A stretch of DNA of 64,000 nt from Dactylis glomerata (taxonomy: Eukaryota; Streptophyta; Magnoliopsida; Poales; Poaceae): assembly GCA_007115705.1 (NCBI GenBank), contig QXEO01000244.1, positions 1,967,222 to 2,031,221 of the forward strand, in the 5' to 3' direction. This document shows, in pieces, positions 43,839-55,850 of the stretch. The position numbers and the translations under genes are program-made. Position 1 is the stretch's first letter. The number at the start of each line of letters is the position of its first letter. The notes under the pieces are model-generated. The model ran no database searches and had not been told where the DNA came from. It saw only the letters and a list, made by a program, of their open reading frames with translations.

Positions 43839-44723
43839 TGATGAGGACATCCCTACTATTGTTCCATCTCCACTTCGTGATGATGACAAGCAAGTTGCTG
43901 CAAAGAAGAAGTCCAATGATGAAATCAGAATTGGACCTATCACAAGAGCTCGTGCAAAGTTAATAGAACAACAGGTGAATTTGCTCCTAATAGAATCTGA
44001 TTATTTCGTTAATGAGAATTGTTTACTGCCTAAGTCTTGGTGTGTTTGCATACTCAGGTTCATGGGAGAAGAAGGCATAGCGCGAAGGAGCGAGGAGTTG
44101 AAGCAGCTGGAGCAAGACGTGATGATCATGCCCATGGACGCGAGGGAGGAGAGGGAGGCCGGCGATCCGCATGAGGAGGAGGAGGACATCACGCAGGAGG
44201 CTGCATATGGCGCACCATCAAGTGCTTGTGCGCCATACACCTAAGGCCTGCGCGCCTAATTGGCTGCACCCAACCATTGGGTCAGTTTGTATCACATAAG
44301 GTTGAGTTGAACCACATTAGAGGACCAGGTCAGGTCGGCTGCCTTTGGCCAGCCGCACCCCCCATATATTAAGTGCCTATGCGCCATAGAGAGGTTAGAC
44401 CACGTTTTAGACAAAACCCTAGTTCTTGAGACTGCTCTAAGCATTCATCTGGAATTCTTGTCTCCAATTCGTTTCGATCTGGAGATTATATACTGCAAGT
44501 TAAGTGTGATCTGCTGTTCCATTGGGAATTAGTGAATTGCAATTATACCGTTTCGTGGTCGACGGCTACGTTGCGCAAGTGTGTGAAGTCGTGAATATCC
44601 GAAGGGTAGAGAGCTGTTGCATTGGCATCAGGGATCTAGCGAGGAGTGATCATCAGCGACACCAAGTTATCTATCATCATCACCACCGCAAGCTTACTGA
44701 GAAGATCGGGCCACCCCATATCA
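43839..44723 (+). repeat. 5' LTR of B
   Basis: 885 bp, TGATGAGGACATCCC to GGCCACCCCATATCA. TATA-like ATATATTAA at 44364-44372. The first 400 bp correspond to the Pol C-terminal extension; here that frame continues to a stop at 44244. Confidence 0.94.
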
Positions 44724-44726
44724 TCT

Positions 44727-44738
44727 TGGTATCAGATT
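44727..44738 (+). other. Primer-binding site of B (tRNA-iMet type)
   Basis: TGGTATCAGATT, three bases after the LTR. Same as in C and N2. Confidence 0.88.
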
Positions 44739-45970
44739 TCCAGTGTTTCCTCGGTAAGCATCCACCAGATCATCCGTAGAATAGTTGTGATTTTCGTCCT
44801 ATCCAGAAAAGCCAAAAAAAATTAGGGTTCATAGTATTGCCATAGCCTAGATTGCATCGTAGATTGGTTTTAGTTGCTGGTCGTTTTTCCTTCTTGATCC
44901 GATCTGTTTCTTGTTCCGTAGGAGTCTAGGTTCTAGTCAGTTTTAGGTGTGGGATCTGAGTTGTGTTTTCCACCGAGTCCACTATCATATCGAGTTGTTT
45001 CCGCCGCCTTTGGTCTGATCCGAGTCGGCCCGTCTGCTACCGATCTTCGATCGCTCGCCATCAGACAAAGGACGCCGATCTGTCTGGTATCGAGCGTGGG
45101 CAGCGATCACTCTCGACCAGACACCGCGGCCACGCTTGTCTGGTCCAGCGCGTTGGCCATCTTGCTCAGAGTCCTGCCGCGGCACGAGTTCCGTGCGTTC
45201 TCCTGCCGTGGTACAAATCCGAGTCTTGTTCGTTTGTTTTTCCAAACCGAGTCCACATCGTGTCTTTTCCCTTTTCCGTTGTCAAACATAGCCACAGCCT
45301 TTCTATTATACCATTGTGTAGGAGCTTACCTATTTGAGACTAGCATATTTTGTTGCTCCACGGGCTGCTCTGTTTAGGGTTTTCAAGTGCATATTTTGCA
45401 GCCGTGGTGAGAAATTTACTGTAGCTACAGTACTCCGTGAATTGGTTTTATAAAGAGAGTCAAAAAAAAAGAGAACAAAAAAAGGAGAAAAGAGAGAAGA
45501 ATCAAAAATAGAAAAGTGAGAAGCGGAGTTTCACTTCTTTCAGAGGCCGAAGCATATATCTAATTTGCTGCACTAGTAGATTGAGCAATCTTGTGCCTGT
45601 TTACATTGAGCATTGCTAGTGTCTCTCTTGTGCATTGCAACATATCCTGTTTCATAGTTGCTTTGTCACGTTTATCTCCACGTGTGTGTTTCCTTTGGGT
45701 GTTTTGTTCACACGATCAGCACTAGGACTTGTCTTCGGTGTAGTTAGGATACCATACCTACAGCTCCACCATATACTCCTGCTTTGTCGTGTGATTGCTC
45801 TTATACCCTGGTATTCACTTCATCACATCCGTGCATTAGTCATCTATCCGAACGGGTACGCATTTGCTATTCACTTTGGAACGGTAAGATTTCCTTTTCT
45901 TGTCAGTTTTGAGTGAGTTGTGAGTGTGCCACCAAAAAGATTTTTGATTTAGTGCACTAACCTACTAATC
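44739..45970 (+). other. 5' leader of B
   Basis: 1.2 kb without a convincing gene. A purine-rich, A-rich stretch at about 45453-45530, comparable in place to the A run in the leader of C. Confidence 0.7.
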
Positions 45971-48900
45971 ATGTCTGTTAGTGGTGTTGATGTGATGCAG
46001 AAAAAGGCTGATGATGCTACTGTTACATGGAGGGAATATGAAGCTCTCCGTGATCATTTGCAAGGGGTTATTACTAGATCCACTGAAAACATTGACGCTG
46101 ATATTCAAGCTGTGCAAATGAAAGTGGATGCAACTGAAACTACAGTCAATGCTATGCAAGCGCAAGTCACTGCTCTCCAGACAAGCATACAGCAATTGAC
46201 AACTTCCGTCAATGGGCTGCGTGTAACTGTTGAGCAACGCCACCATGAGGACCATGGCGATGTTGATAGTGTCCATGGAGATAATGAAAACATGATGGGC
46301 AACAATGGCCGCGGGCGTGGCTTTCCAGGACAGGGTCGGCCACCACCACCACTTGGTGCTCGGCGTGTGCCATTTCAGGAGGATGATGGCTTGGGCAAGC
46401 CCAAGTTCACAATTCCCAGATTTGAAGGCTCCACTGATGCGGAGGAGTACCTTACTTGGGAGCTCAAGATTGAAAAATTATGGCGTTTGCATGATTACAC
46501 TGAAGATAGGAAGATCAAGCTTGCTTCTTCAGAATTTGATGGTTATGCCTTGCGTTGGTGGGATAGCATTGTGAGGGAAAGAAGAGATGACAACGAGCTT
46601 CCTGTTCTTACATGGCGCAATATGAAGGAGATCATGCGAGCTCGTTTTGTTCCCACTAATTACCTGCATACTGTTTATGATAAATTGACCCAACTGAAGC
46701 AAGGAACCATGTCCGTTGATGCTTATTACATGGAGATGGAGATGCTGCTGCAGCGTGCCCGTGTTCGAGAGTCTATTGAGATGACCATGCAGCGATTTCT
46801 TCATGGGCTGAAGTACAACATAAAAGGCATTGTTAGGCATCATTCCTACAACACTATGAATGAGCTTTTGCATCATGCAAGGGAGGCTGAATCGCAGTTA
46901 GCTGAAGAGGCTCAAATCAAGGCAAGATATCCTAGTTCTGGGAGGTTCTCTAGCAGGGCGCCGCACCAATCTGCAGCGCCTATGGAGGGTGCCACCAGAG
47001 GCCCCTCTTCTTCCCACTCTAATCCAGCCTCCAATGTTTCTAATGCAAAGAAACCAGCAGCTCCTGCGCCTAGTTCTGGTTCCAACATGTCTACAGCTCG
47101 TAATAGAGATATGCAATGCCATACATGTGGTGGCAAGGGGCACTTCAAGCGAGAGTGTCCAAACAGAAAGGTGATGATTGTTAATGATGATAATGAGTAT
47201 GAGACTGGAGATGACGCTGATCCGTATGATTCCAATGATGATGGTTACACAAGTGAGGGCGGCATGGATGCCTTTGCTTCTCCAGCGCCTACCATTGTTG
47301 TCTCGCAGCGTGCATTGAGTGTCACGCCACATGCTGATTCCCAGCGCTGCAATCTGTTCCAAACAAAAGCACTAGTTGGCCCAAACAAAGCTTGCAAAGT
47401 AATCATTGATGGAGGTAGCTGCCGCAATCTAGCAACCAAGGAGCTATGTGCCAAACTAAATCTGAAATATTTACCTCATCCAAATCCCTACTACATCCAA
47501 TGGTTGAGTGATAATGGAGAGATGAAGGTAAATCATATGGTGCGTGTGAATTTTGAGATAGGACCATACAAGGATTCCATTGAGTTTCATGTGGTTCCTA
47601 TGACTGTTTGTCACCTACTACTGGGTCGGCCATGGCTGTATGATCGCCATGTGCAACACAATGGCCGAGCCAATACCTATCACTTGGAGTTCAAGGGCAA
47701 GAAAATTAATCTACAGCCGATGTCACCGCAGCAAATTGTCAATGAGTCTCGTCAGAAAACAGAAGTGAAGCTAGAACAGCCACCTACACGAGAAAATAAT
47801 GTAATAGCTGTGAGTGAAAATATAACGAAAAGTGAGAGACTGCCTAGTTTGCTTATATTAGCCACCAAAGAAGACATGGTAGAATTTAGAGAGGATCCTA
47901 CAGCCATGCCACTTGTGCTTATGTACAAAGGCGAGGTGTTAGTTTCTAATGATATGCAACCTGTTTCTCTTGGTGTTTCTAATGTATTGCAGGAGTACGA
48001 CGATGTGTTTCCGGAGGAGGTGCCCGCAGGACTGCCACCATTGCGTGGAATTGAGCATCAAATTGATTTGATCCCTGGTGCCACTCTTCCAAACCGTGCG
48101 CCGTACAGGACCAACCCCGAAGAGACAAAGGAAATACAGCAACAAGTACAAGCGCTTCTGGACAAGGGGTATATTCGTGTTTCTCTTAGCCCTTGTGCTG
48201 TTCCTGTTATTTTGGTGCCTAAGAAAGATGGTACATGGCGCATGTGCGTAGATTGTAGAGCTATTAATAACATCACTATTTGATATCGTCATCCTATTCC
48301 ACGCTTAGAGGATATGCTAGATGAATTGAGTGGTGCTGCTATTTTCTCTAAGATTGATTTGCGTAGTGGATACCATCAAATTAGGATGAAAGAAGGGGAT
48401 GAATGGAAAACTGCTTTCAAAACTAAATTTGGGTTATATGAGTGGCTAGTTATGCCTTTTGGTCTTACTAATGCACCTAGCACATTCATGCGCTTAATGA
48501 ATCATGTTTTGCGAGAGTTTATTGGTCGTTTTGTGGTTGTATATTTTGATGATATACTTATTTATAGCCGCACTGAATCTGAACATTGTGAGCATATTAG
48601 ACAAGTTTTGCAAGTGTTGCGTGATGCTAAATTGTATGCTAACCTTGAGAAGTGCACATTTGCAAAAGATAAAGTGATATTTCTGGGATATGTTGTATCT
48701 ATGCATGGGGTAGAGGTAGATTCATCTAAAATTGAAGCAATTCAAAATTGGCCTACGCCCATGAATGTTAGTCAAGTACGAAGTTTTCACGGTCTTGCTG
48801 GTTTCTATCGGCGTTTTGTGAAAGACTTTAGTACTATTGCTGCACCATTGAATGAATTAACTAAGAAAGGAGTGCCTTTTGTATGGGGCGCTGCTCAAGA

Positions 48901-50975
48901 TCATGCATTTGATGAGCTGAAACGTTTGCTTACTTCTGCACCATTGCTTGCACTGCCAGATTTTTCTAAGCAATTTGAAGTTGAATGTGATGCTAGTGGT
49001 ATAGGAATTGGTGGTGTGTTGATGCAAGAAGGTAGACCTATTGCTTATTTCAGCGAGAAACTTTCTGGTGCTAGACTGAATTATCCTGTTTATGATAAAG
49101 AATTGTATGCGCTTGTTCGAGTTCTTGAGGTTTGGCAACATTATTTGTGGCCAAAAGAATTTATCATACATTCTGATCATGAAGCTTTAAAATATCTGAA
49201 AGCTCAATCTAACTTGCATAGGCGCCTAGCTAAGTGGGTTGAGTTCATTGAGTCGTTTCCCTACATAATCAAGTATAAGAAAGGGAAAGAAAATGTTGTT
49301 GCTGATGCTCTATCTAGGAAGAACATGCTATTGACGCATCTTGATGTTAAAATTCCTGGTTTAGAGAGCTTGTGTGATTTGTATGCCACTGATCATGATT
49401 TTGCTGAACCATATCGTTTGTGTATGCTTAGAAATGCATGGGACAAGTACCACATACATGATAGATTTTTGTTTCGTGCTAACAAACTATGTGTTCCAGA
49501 ATCGTCGGTACGTTTGCTATTGTTGCAGGAATCACATGCTGGCGGATTGATGGGTCACTTTGAGCGTGAGAAGACGCTTCTCATGCTCGCTGATCATTTT
49601 TATTGGCCCAAGATGAGGCGTGACATGGACAGATTTGTTAGGCGCTGCATTGTATGCAACACGTCCAAGTCCAAGCTGAAGCCTCACGGTTTGTATACAC
49701 CACTACCTGCACCTACCACACCATGGGAAGATATAAGTATGGATTTTGTGTTAGGTTTGCCACGCACTAAAAGAGGTCATGATAGTATATTTGTGGTAGT
49801 GGATAGATTCTCTAAGATGGCACACTTTATTGCATGCCACAAAAGCGACGATGCGTCGCACATAGCTAATCTGTTTTTCAGGGACATTGTCTGCTTGCAT
49901 GGAGTGCCCAAGACAATTGTTTCTGACAGGGACGTGAAGTTTATGAGCTACTTCTGGAAGACACTATGGGGCAAGCTGGGAACGAAGTTACTGTTCAGCA
50001 CTACATGTCATCCCCAAACTGATGGTCAAACGGAGGTGGTGAATAGAACATTGTCACAATTGCTGCGAGCCATGATCAAGAAAAATCTGCGTGAGTGGGA
50101 GGAGTGTTTGCCACATGTTGAGTTTGCATATAACAGAGCGGTGCACACTACTACTCAGCTTTGTCCTTTTGAGGTGGTGTATGGTTTCAAACCAATCACA
50201 CCACTAGATTTGCTGCCTCTTCCATTGCATGAGAGAGTTAATATGGAGGCATCAAAAAGAGCAGATTATGTGAAGAAACTTCATGAGAAGACACGAGAGG
50301 CTATTGAGAAGAAAGGCAAGAACATTGCTGCTACACGAAACCAATCAAGAAAGCAAGTTTTGTTTCAGCCTGGAGATATGGTTTGGGTGCATCTGCGCAA
50401 GGATAGGTTCCCACAGCTGCGAAGTTCCAAGTTGAGGCCGCGTGGTGCTGGTCCTTACAAGGTGCTAGCCAAGATAAATGACAATGCCTACTCGATTGAT
50501 ATTCCTATTGCTGAGTTTGGTGGCGTTAGCAACAGCTTCAACGTTGCTGATTTGTCACCATATGATGGAGAAGACCTTGGAGTGTCGAGGTCGACGCCTT
50601 TTGAAGGGGGGGGGAGATGATGAGGACATCCCTACTATTGTTCCATCTCCACTTCGTGATGATGACAAGCAAGTTGCTGCAAAGAAGAAGTCCAATGATG
50701 AAATCAGAATTGGACCTATCACAAGAGCTCGTGCAAAGTTAATAGAACAACAGGTGAATTTGCTCCTAATAGAATCTGATTATTTCATTAATGAGAATTG
50801 TTTACTGCCTAAGTCTTGGTGTGTTTGCATACTCAGGTTCATGGGAGAAGAAGGCATAGCGCGAAGGAGCGAGGAGTTGAAGCAGCTGGAGCAAGACGTG
50901 ATGATCATGCCCATGGACGCGAGGGAGGAGAGGGAGGCCGGCGATCCGCATGAGGAGGAGGAGGACATCACGTAG
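45971..50975 (+). pseudogene. gag-pol: Gag-Pol of B, one nonsense codon and one frameshift from intact
   Basis: ATG at 45971. Coiled coil about residues 35-90; capsid about 150-300; CCHC knuckle CHTCGGKGHFKREC at 383-396; protease with D480-G-G (IIDGGSCRNLA). Codon 771 is TGA where C has CGA in RYRHPIPRL, just before the reverse transcriptase palm motifs. The same frame then continues: YFDDILIYS (Asp pair at 860-861), RNase H (CDASGIG), integrase zinc finger (HAGGLMGHF to RRCIVC), catalytic D-D-E (ISMDFVLG, VSDRDVKF, QTEVVNRTL). A run of nine G at 50606-50614 shifts the frame just before the LTR, so the GPITRARAK tail lies in the next frame and ends at a TAG at 50973-50975 (CAG in the 5' LTR). 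Confidence 0.92.
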
Positions 50976-51508
50976 GAGGCTGCATATGGCGCACCATCAA
51001 GTGCTTGTGCGCCATACACCTAAGGCCTGCGCGCCTAATTGGCTGCACCCAACCATTGGGTCAGTTTGTATCACATAAGGTTGAGTCGAACCACGTTAGA
51101 GGACCAGGTCAGGTCGGCTGCCTTTGGCCAGCCGCACCCCCCATATATTAAGTGCCTATGCGCCATAGAGAGGTTAGACCACGTTTTAGACAAAACCCTA
51201 GTTCTTGAGACTGCTCTAAGCATTCATCTGGAATTCTTGTCTCCAATTCGTTTCGATTTGGAGATTATATACTGCAAGTTAAGTGTGATCTGCTGTTCCA
51301 TTGGGAATTAGTGAATTGCAATTATACCGTTTCGTGGTCGACGGCTACGTTGCGCAAGTGTGTGAAGTCGTGAATATCCGAAGGGTAGAGAGCTGTTGCA
51401 TTGGCATCAGGGATCTAGCGAGGAGAGATCATCGGCGACACCAAGTTATCTATCATCATCATCATCACCACCGCAAGCTTACTGAGAAGATCGGGCCACC
51501 CCATATCA
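50618..51508 (+). repeat. 3' LTR of B
   Basis: 891 bp; two extra ATC units at about 51453-51466 relative to the 5' LTR. Confidence 0.94.
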
Positions 51509-51513
51509 GAACC

Positions 51514-52338
51514 CCAGCTTCTGCATCATGTGATACACGCGGCCATTTATTGTAAAATTTAGGTCTCAAGTGTGAACATAACAATCTAAATACAGAACTC
51601 AAGCACTACAGATGGTCGATACAAAAATCAACCATCTAACACAAGGATAAAGAAGCACGGATACTCATGAAGTCAATCTCCTAGTAAGCCACCAACCAGC
51701 CCAGCTATAGAAATCCCGAGCGACCGTCAGGAGAAGATTGCATCCAATAACCATAAGTTCCCACTGGTCCTCCAGGAGAAGCAAAGCCCATTCTTGGATC
51801 CAGTGTGTAGCCAAATGGATAACTTGCACAAAGTTTGACACACCGGCATTGTTAAAGGTAACATTATTCCGACTTTTCCATATCAACCAACACAAAGTGG
51901 ACACTCCAATTCATATTCGGTCCTTTGTTTTTTATTAATGCCATTTAGCCAATTGCCAAATAAATTAATATTAGTAGGAGGAGGAATATTATAAGTACTA
52001 AAGACAATGCGCCAAACAATTTTAGCAAAGGGACATGCAAGAAAAAGATGTTCAATTCATCAGCATCACAAAAACAACATTTCTTGCATCCTTTTCATTG
52101 TCTCTTAATCAGATTATCCTTTGTAAGTAAAACTTTTCTATTTAGGAACCACATAAAAAATTTAATCTTTAGAGGCAGTTTTAATTCCATAAGTATTTAT
52201 TTGGAAGGTGAACATGTGAGTTCATAAGCTCTTCATACGTTGACTTCACAGTAAATTTACCAGAAGCCATTAGGTTCCAAACAAACCTATCCGACTCCTC
52301 ATTTAGCTGTACCATCAATAATCAGCTACATACGTGCA
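51514..52338 (-). pseudogene. LINE ORF2 3' end and 3' UTR (minus strand), first piece
   Basis: Minus-strand reading gives NLMASGKFTVKS, then IEHLFLACPFAKIVWRIV (zf-RVT-type domain) and LCWLIWKSRNNVTFNNAG, the last conserved parts of plant L1-type ORF2. The frame is broken several times. The 3' UTR contains AATAAATGGCCGCGTGTATC, typical of grass LINEs. B interrupts this 3' UTR; N3 interrupts the ORF at 52338. Confidence 0.8.
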
Positions 52339-52901
52339 TGATATGGATCACGCCGGTGATCCTTGGAGTTTTGTCCCGATCTTTCACAGCGAGTCTACCC
52401 GGATAGATAATCTTCCAATCACGCGATGAACGCAACCTGAAGAAGAGGAACGAATCCAGCAAGCAACGTGAAGAGAATCAACACACCTCAAACCTGAGCC
52501 TGACAATCCTTGATGAACACAAGAACCTTCACAGCAATATATTTGATAAGATAGATGACGGCAGCGCCGTCCCCGGAGGGATGCTACACGTAGCACACAA
52601 CTCAATGTTTTGTCTCAAATTCTGAACTCTCTAAACCCTAGACTGCTGGTCTCCTTATATAGACGGCCAGAAAACTGTTGGGCTTGGACAGGCCCAAACC
52701 CAAAACACAAAATAAAACCTAGGTGGCCCACAACTAGACCTAGCTACGAAATAACATAGGCATGAATATAAATTGCTGACACAACCTTAGACTAATTATT
52801 ACATATCGTAGGTCGTCCTGGCGTGCCAATATGCAACGAGCTTCCCTCATCTTGGTGGAGTCCTGAAATTGGGCTTCACCTCCTCCTTCGTGCCCATATC
52901 A
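52339..52901 (-). repeat. 3' LTR of N3
   Basis: 563 bp, about as similar to the N1 and N2 LTRs as they are to each other over most of its length, with small indels between 52404 and 52620. Begins TGATATGGATCACGCC on the plus strand. Confidence 0.92.
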
Positions 52902-54565
52902 TCCTCCCCCCCTTCAAAAAGCGTTGTCCCCAACGCGTGAGGGTCTGCTCGAAAGGGTAGCGGAATATCAACAATAGCACCCTGCATAGTCGCCGTCTTC
53001 AAGTCTTGCTTGCCTTCCTCACCACATCCTCCCTCTTGGCCTGCTCGACGTGATACAGCCCTAGGTGGTTGCACCTCTTTTCTTCACCAAATAAACTTGT
53101 GCTTAGGCGCCTCCACCTTCTTCTTCTCAAACCTTGCTGGAACCTTGCGTTGCTGAACATGAACCTGCTTAGCACGACCCTGCAAAGTAGTAAAGCCTGG
53201 GCCACACAACTGACGAACACGTCCATCTTTGCCTGTATGCACACGCACTGCTACTCCAACAAAACGTTTCTGAGATGTTCTCACAAAACTGTGGCTGACT
53301 ACCCGCGGCACCATATGCACCGGAACACGATCAGCACCACTGTCATCGGTCTGAACACCCATGTCAACACGAACTGGAAGGGAAACACATGGAACACATG
53401 GTGACATATCCATCCCTTCATCTATATGAGGCTTGACTTCAACCGGCTTGTCACTAACAAGAACAACTGGCTTGTCATCTACAGGCTTGGCTGAAACAAT
53501 ATCACCATTAATGCTCTTCGCATCATGCTCCTCAGGTTGCGGCGTAGCTAGCCCAGATTTTGGCTTAGCCTTGCGCAACTTCTCCTTGTGTACCACCAGC
53601 TCAACATCAGACTTTATGTGATCATCCTGCATAGGTTTCAAAGTCCGCTGTTTGCCATCATGCACAAAAGAATATGTATTTGCTCTCCCAGCATGCATAG
53701 CATTACGATCATACTGCCAGGGACGTCCAAGTAACAGCCCACATACCTCCAATGGCAACACATCGCATTCCACCTCATCAGCATAGTCATCAACTGTAAA
53801 TGGCACACGCACCTTGTGAGTAATCTTTAGCATACCGCAGCTATTAACCCACTCAACATGCCTCGGTTCTGGAATACGCCATGTGGATAAACCCAAAGCC
53901 TCCACAACCGCCTTGCTAATGCCATTACAGTAACTACCACTGTCAATCATGAACTTGCATGCTTTGCCTTTGATTATGCACTGCGCCTGAAATAAATTCC
54001 AACGCTGACCCTTGTCAACTGCTATGCAAGCCGCATCATGTACCCGCTTGAGTTGCATATTCAGCCCACTCAGTGGTTCAACCTCTTTCATGACATCCTT
54101 GCCAACATCAGCCTTCGTATCCACAGAAGGTACCATTGTGGTCGTAGCCCGACTGGGCTGCTCTACCAGACAAGCTGTTGGCACGAAACGCTGCCTCAAA
54201 AGACGCTTCAATTCTTCCCAACTGCAGGTGAAACTCTGGCCTTTTTGGTGCATATCATACCGGACACGTTTCCACCAAGCAGTAGTGGTTTGATCAAAGC
54301 GAGCAACAGCTGCATTGTAAGAAGTAATTTGCCCATAATCTTGAGAACGCGGCAGTAACCAACGCTCCATCACATCCTCCCATGCTAAATATTCTTGTGG
54401 CGTAGTACCAAACTTTAACCAAAGTCTTCTCAAACCTCCCAATGCTCGGGTTGCAGCAACAGTAGCAGGGTTAAAAATGGGTGCTTCATCTGCTTCGCCT
54501 AGCCAACGAGCTTGATAAAAATCCGATACATCCGTTTGAACTGTCTCCATAACACCTGACACCAT
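52847..54565 (-). pseudogene. N3 Gag-protease protein, one premature stop
   Basis: Probable start at the ATG at 54565 (MVSGVMETVQ); the open frame continues upstream, but only into the joined LTR piece. Capsid-like domain with QEYLAWEDVMERWLL, TTTAWWKRVRYDM and LKRLLRQRFVP: same pattern as N1 and N2, little residue identity. Then the shared protease (FMIDSGSYCNGIS, CGLLLGRPWQYD) and the shared C-terminal region (VDMGVQTDDSG, RQLCGPGFTTLQGRA). A TGA at 53086-53084 replaces the CGA present in N2 after KFIW; the frame continues to 52847 and overlaps the LTR. No knuckle, no pol. Confidence 0.85.
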
Positions 54566-54777
54566 ATCTGCACAACTCAGCACCAAAGCACACCGTGGCA
54601 GAGAAATTTGCAGAAAATAGCACGGAGTTGCGGAACGAATGCACCAGTTCCAGATTAAAACGATCTTGTTTTCCTTGCAAAATTTGGAACTGAATGATAG
54701 CAAAATACAGACTGAAATCAGCAGACACGGGGCGAGCAAGCCAGGCTCGCTAGAGGGCAGACAACCTCCGTGGTGTA

Positions 54778-55287
54778 GCGCGCCACACTCATGGCCTGCG
54801 TGCCAGAAATAGGCCGAACCCATGTATGGGTCGGTATGTACTCGTTTGAGTCGAACCGAGTCAGTTTGGGCCCAAACCAGGTTGGTTTTGGGCCAGGTCC
54901 ATGTTGAGGACGCCCCAGCCTCCCTTAAGTAGCCAGGGGCGCCCCCTCAAGTCTCTTAGACCACGTTTAAACAAAACCCTAGTTTCTAGACAGAACCAAG
55001 TGTTCCTCTGAAATTATTCACACCAATTCGTATCGATCTAGTGTTCGTTCTACTGAAAGTCTGAGTGTAATCTGCTGTTCCATTGGGAATTAGTATATTG
55101 CATCACCGCTTCGTGGTCGGCGGCTACGTGCACAAGCGTGTGACGTTGCGAATATCCAAAGGGTTGAGAGCTGTTACGCTGGCAGTAGGGATTAGCCGGA
55201 GAGTTCTCTGCGACACTCGAGTTATCTTCATCACCATCATCGCCATCTACATCGCGCTCGCTGAGAAGATCGGGACACCCCTTATCA
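54778..55287 (+). repeat. Truncated B-like LTR forming the right end of N3
   Basis: Starts near GCGCGCCACACTC and ends GATCGGGACACCCCTTATCA. Closest here to the remnant at 2269-2936, then to the non-coding half of the B LTRs. The coding (U3) half is missing. The join with the N3 leader lies between about 54730 and 54778. Confidence 0.85.
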
Positions 55288-55292
55288 GTGCA

Positions 55293-55850
55293 TCCATGCA
55301 TCCCATTTTGGTCCATCCAATCTCCATCAAAAGCCAATATTCAAAGGTGTATGGGATAAACTGAATGCACTGATACATATTTTTGCATCACAATGTTGTA
55401 AAGGGATGGATATTGAATAGCTAGTGACACATCACCGAGCCAGATATCCTCCCAAAATCTCACCAATCGCCTAGATCGTACTGAGAAATGTCCTCTGTTG
55501 AAGAAATCCTCCTTTACCCGCATAGGGCCTTTCCAGAACGGAGAATCAGTAGGTTTGACTTGTACCTGGGTGAGAGTTTTATCGCGAATATATTTGTTGT
55601 GAACCAGCTCTTGCCATACTCCCATTTCAATTAGGAGTTTAAACAACCACTTGCTAAGAAACACCTATTCTTAAGACCAAGGACTTCAATGGCAAGTCCT
55701 CCCTGGTCTTTGGGCCGGCATATTATGTCCCACTTGGCTAGCCGGTATTTCTTTTTCTTTTCATCACTTTTCCAAAAAAATATTGATATATAAAAGTCTA
55801 ACCTTTTAAAACACCCACCGGTATTTCAAGAAAGAATAGCATGAACATAG
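55293..55850 (-). pseudogene. LINE ORF2 fragment (minus strand), second piece
   Basis: Minus-strand 55664-55341 reads LSKWLFKLLIEMGVWQELV, KYIRDKTLTQVQVKPTDSPFW and FWEDIWLGDVSL, the ORF2 part that precedes the zf-RVT-type region found at 51665-52338. N3 separates the two. From 55665 to 55850 similarity fades; the 5' end of this LINE is not defined. Confidence 0.75.

Larger units (their letters stand above)
43839..51508 (+). mobile_element. Element B: CRM-clade Ty3/gypsy retrotransposon, nearly intact
   Basis: 7670 bp, TSD GAACC (43834-43838 and 51509-51513), LTRs of 885 and 891 bp with about seven substitutions, mostly transitions, and a 6-bp difference in an ATC repeat. The gag-pol is complete except for one nonsense codon and a one-base change in the G run of the polypurine tract. 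Confidence 0.95.
52339..55287 (-). mobile_element. N3: chimeric N-family element with two U5 outer ends
   Basis: TSD GTGCA (52334-52338 and 55288-55292) brackets the whole block. The left end is an N-family LTR on the minus strand (52339-52901), followed by polypurine tract and ORF. The right end is not the expected N LTR but a truncated B-like LTR in the opposite orientation (about 54778-55287). Both outer ends are therefore U5 termini. There is no primer-binding site next to an N LTR. Confidence 0.85.

Noticed and set aside
54556..54567. TGGTGTCAGG-like sequence in the N3 leader as a primer-binding site
   Set aside because: It matches initiator-Met tRNA poorly, is not next to an LTR and lies at the probable start codon.
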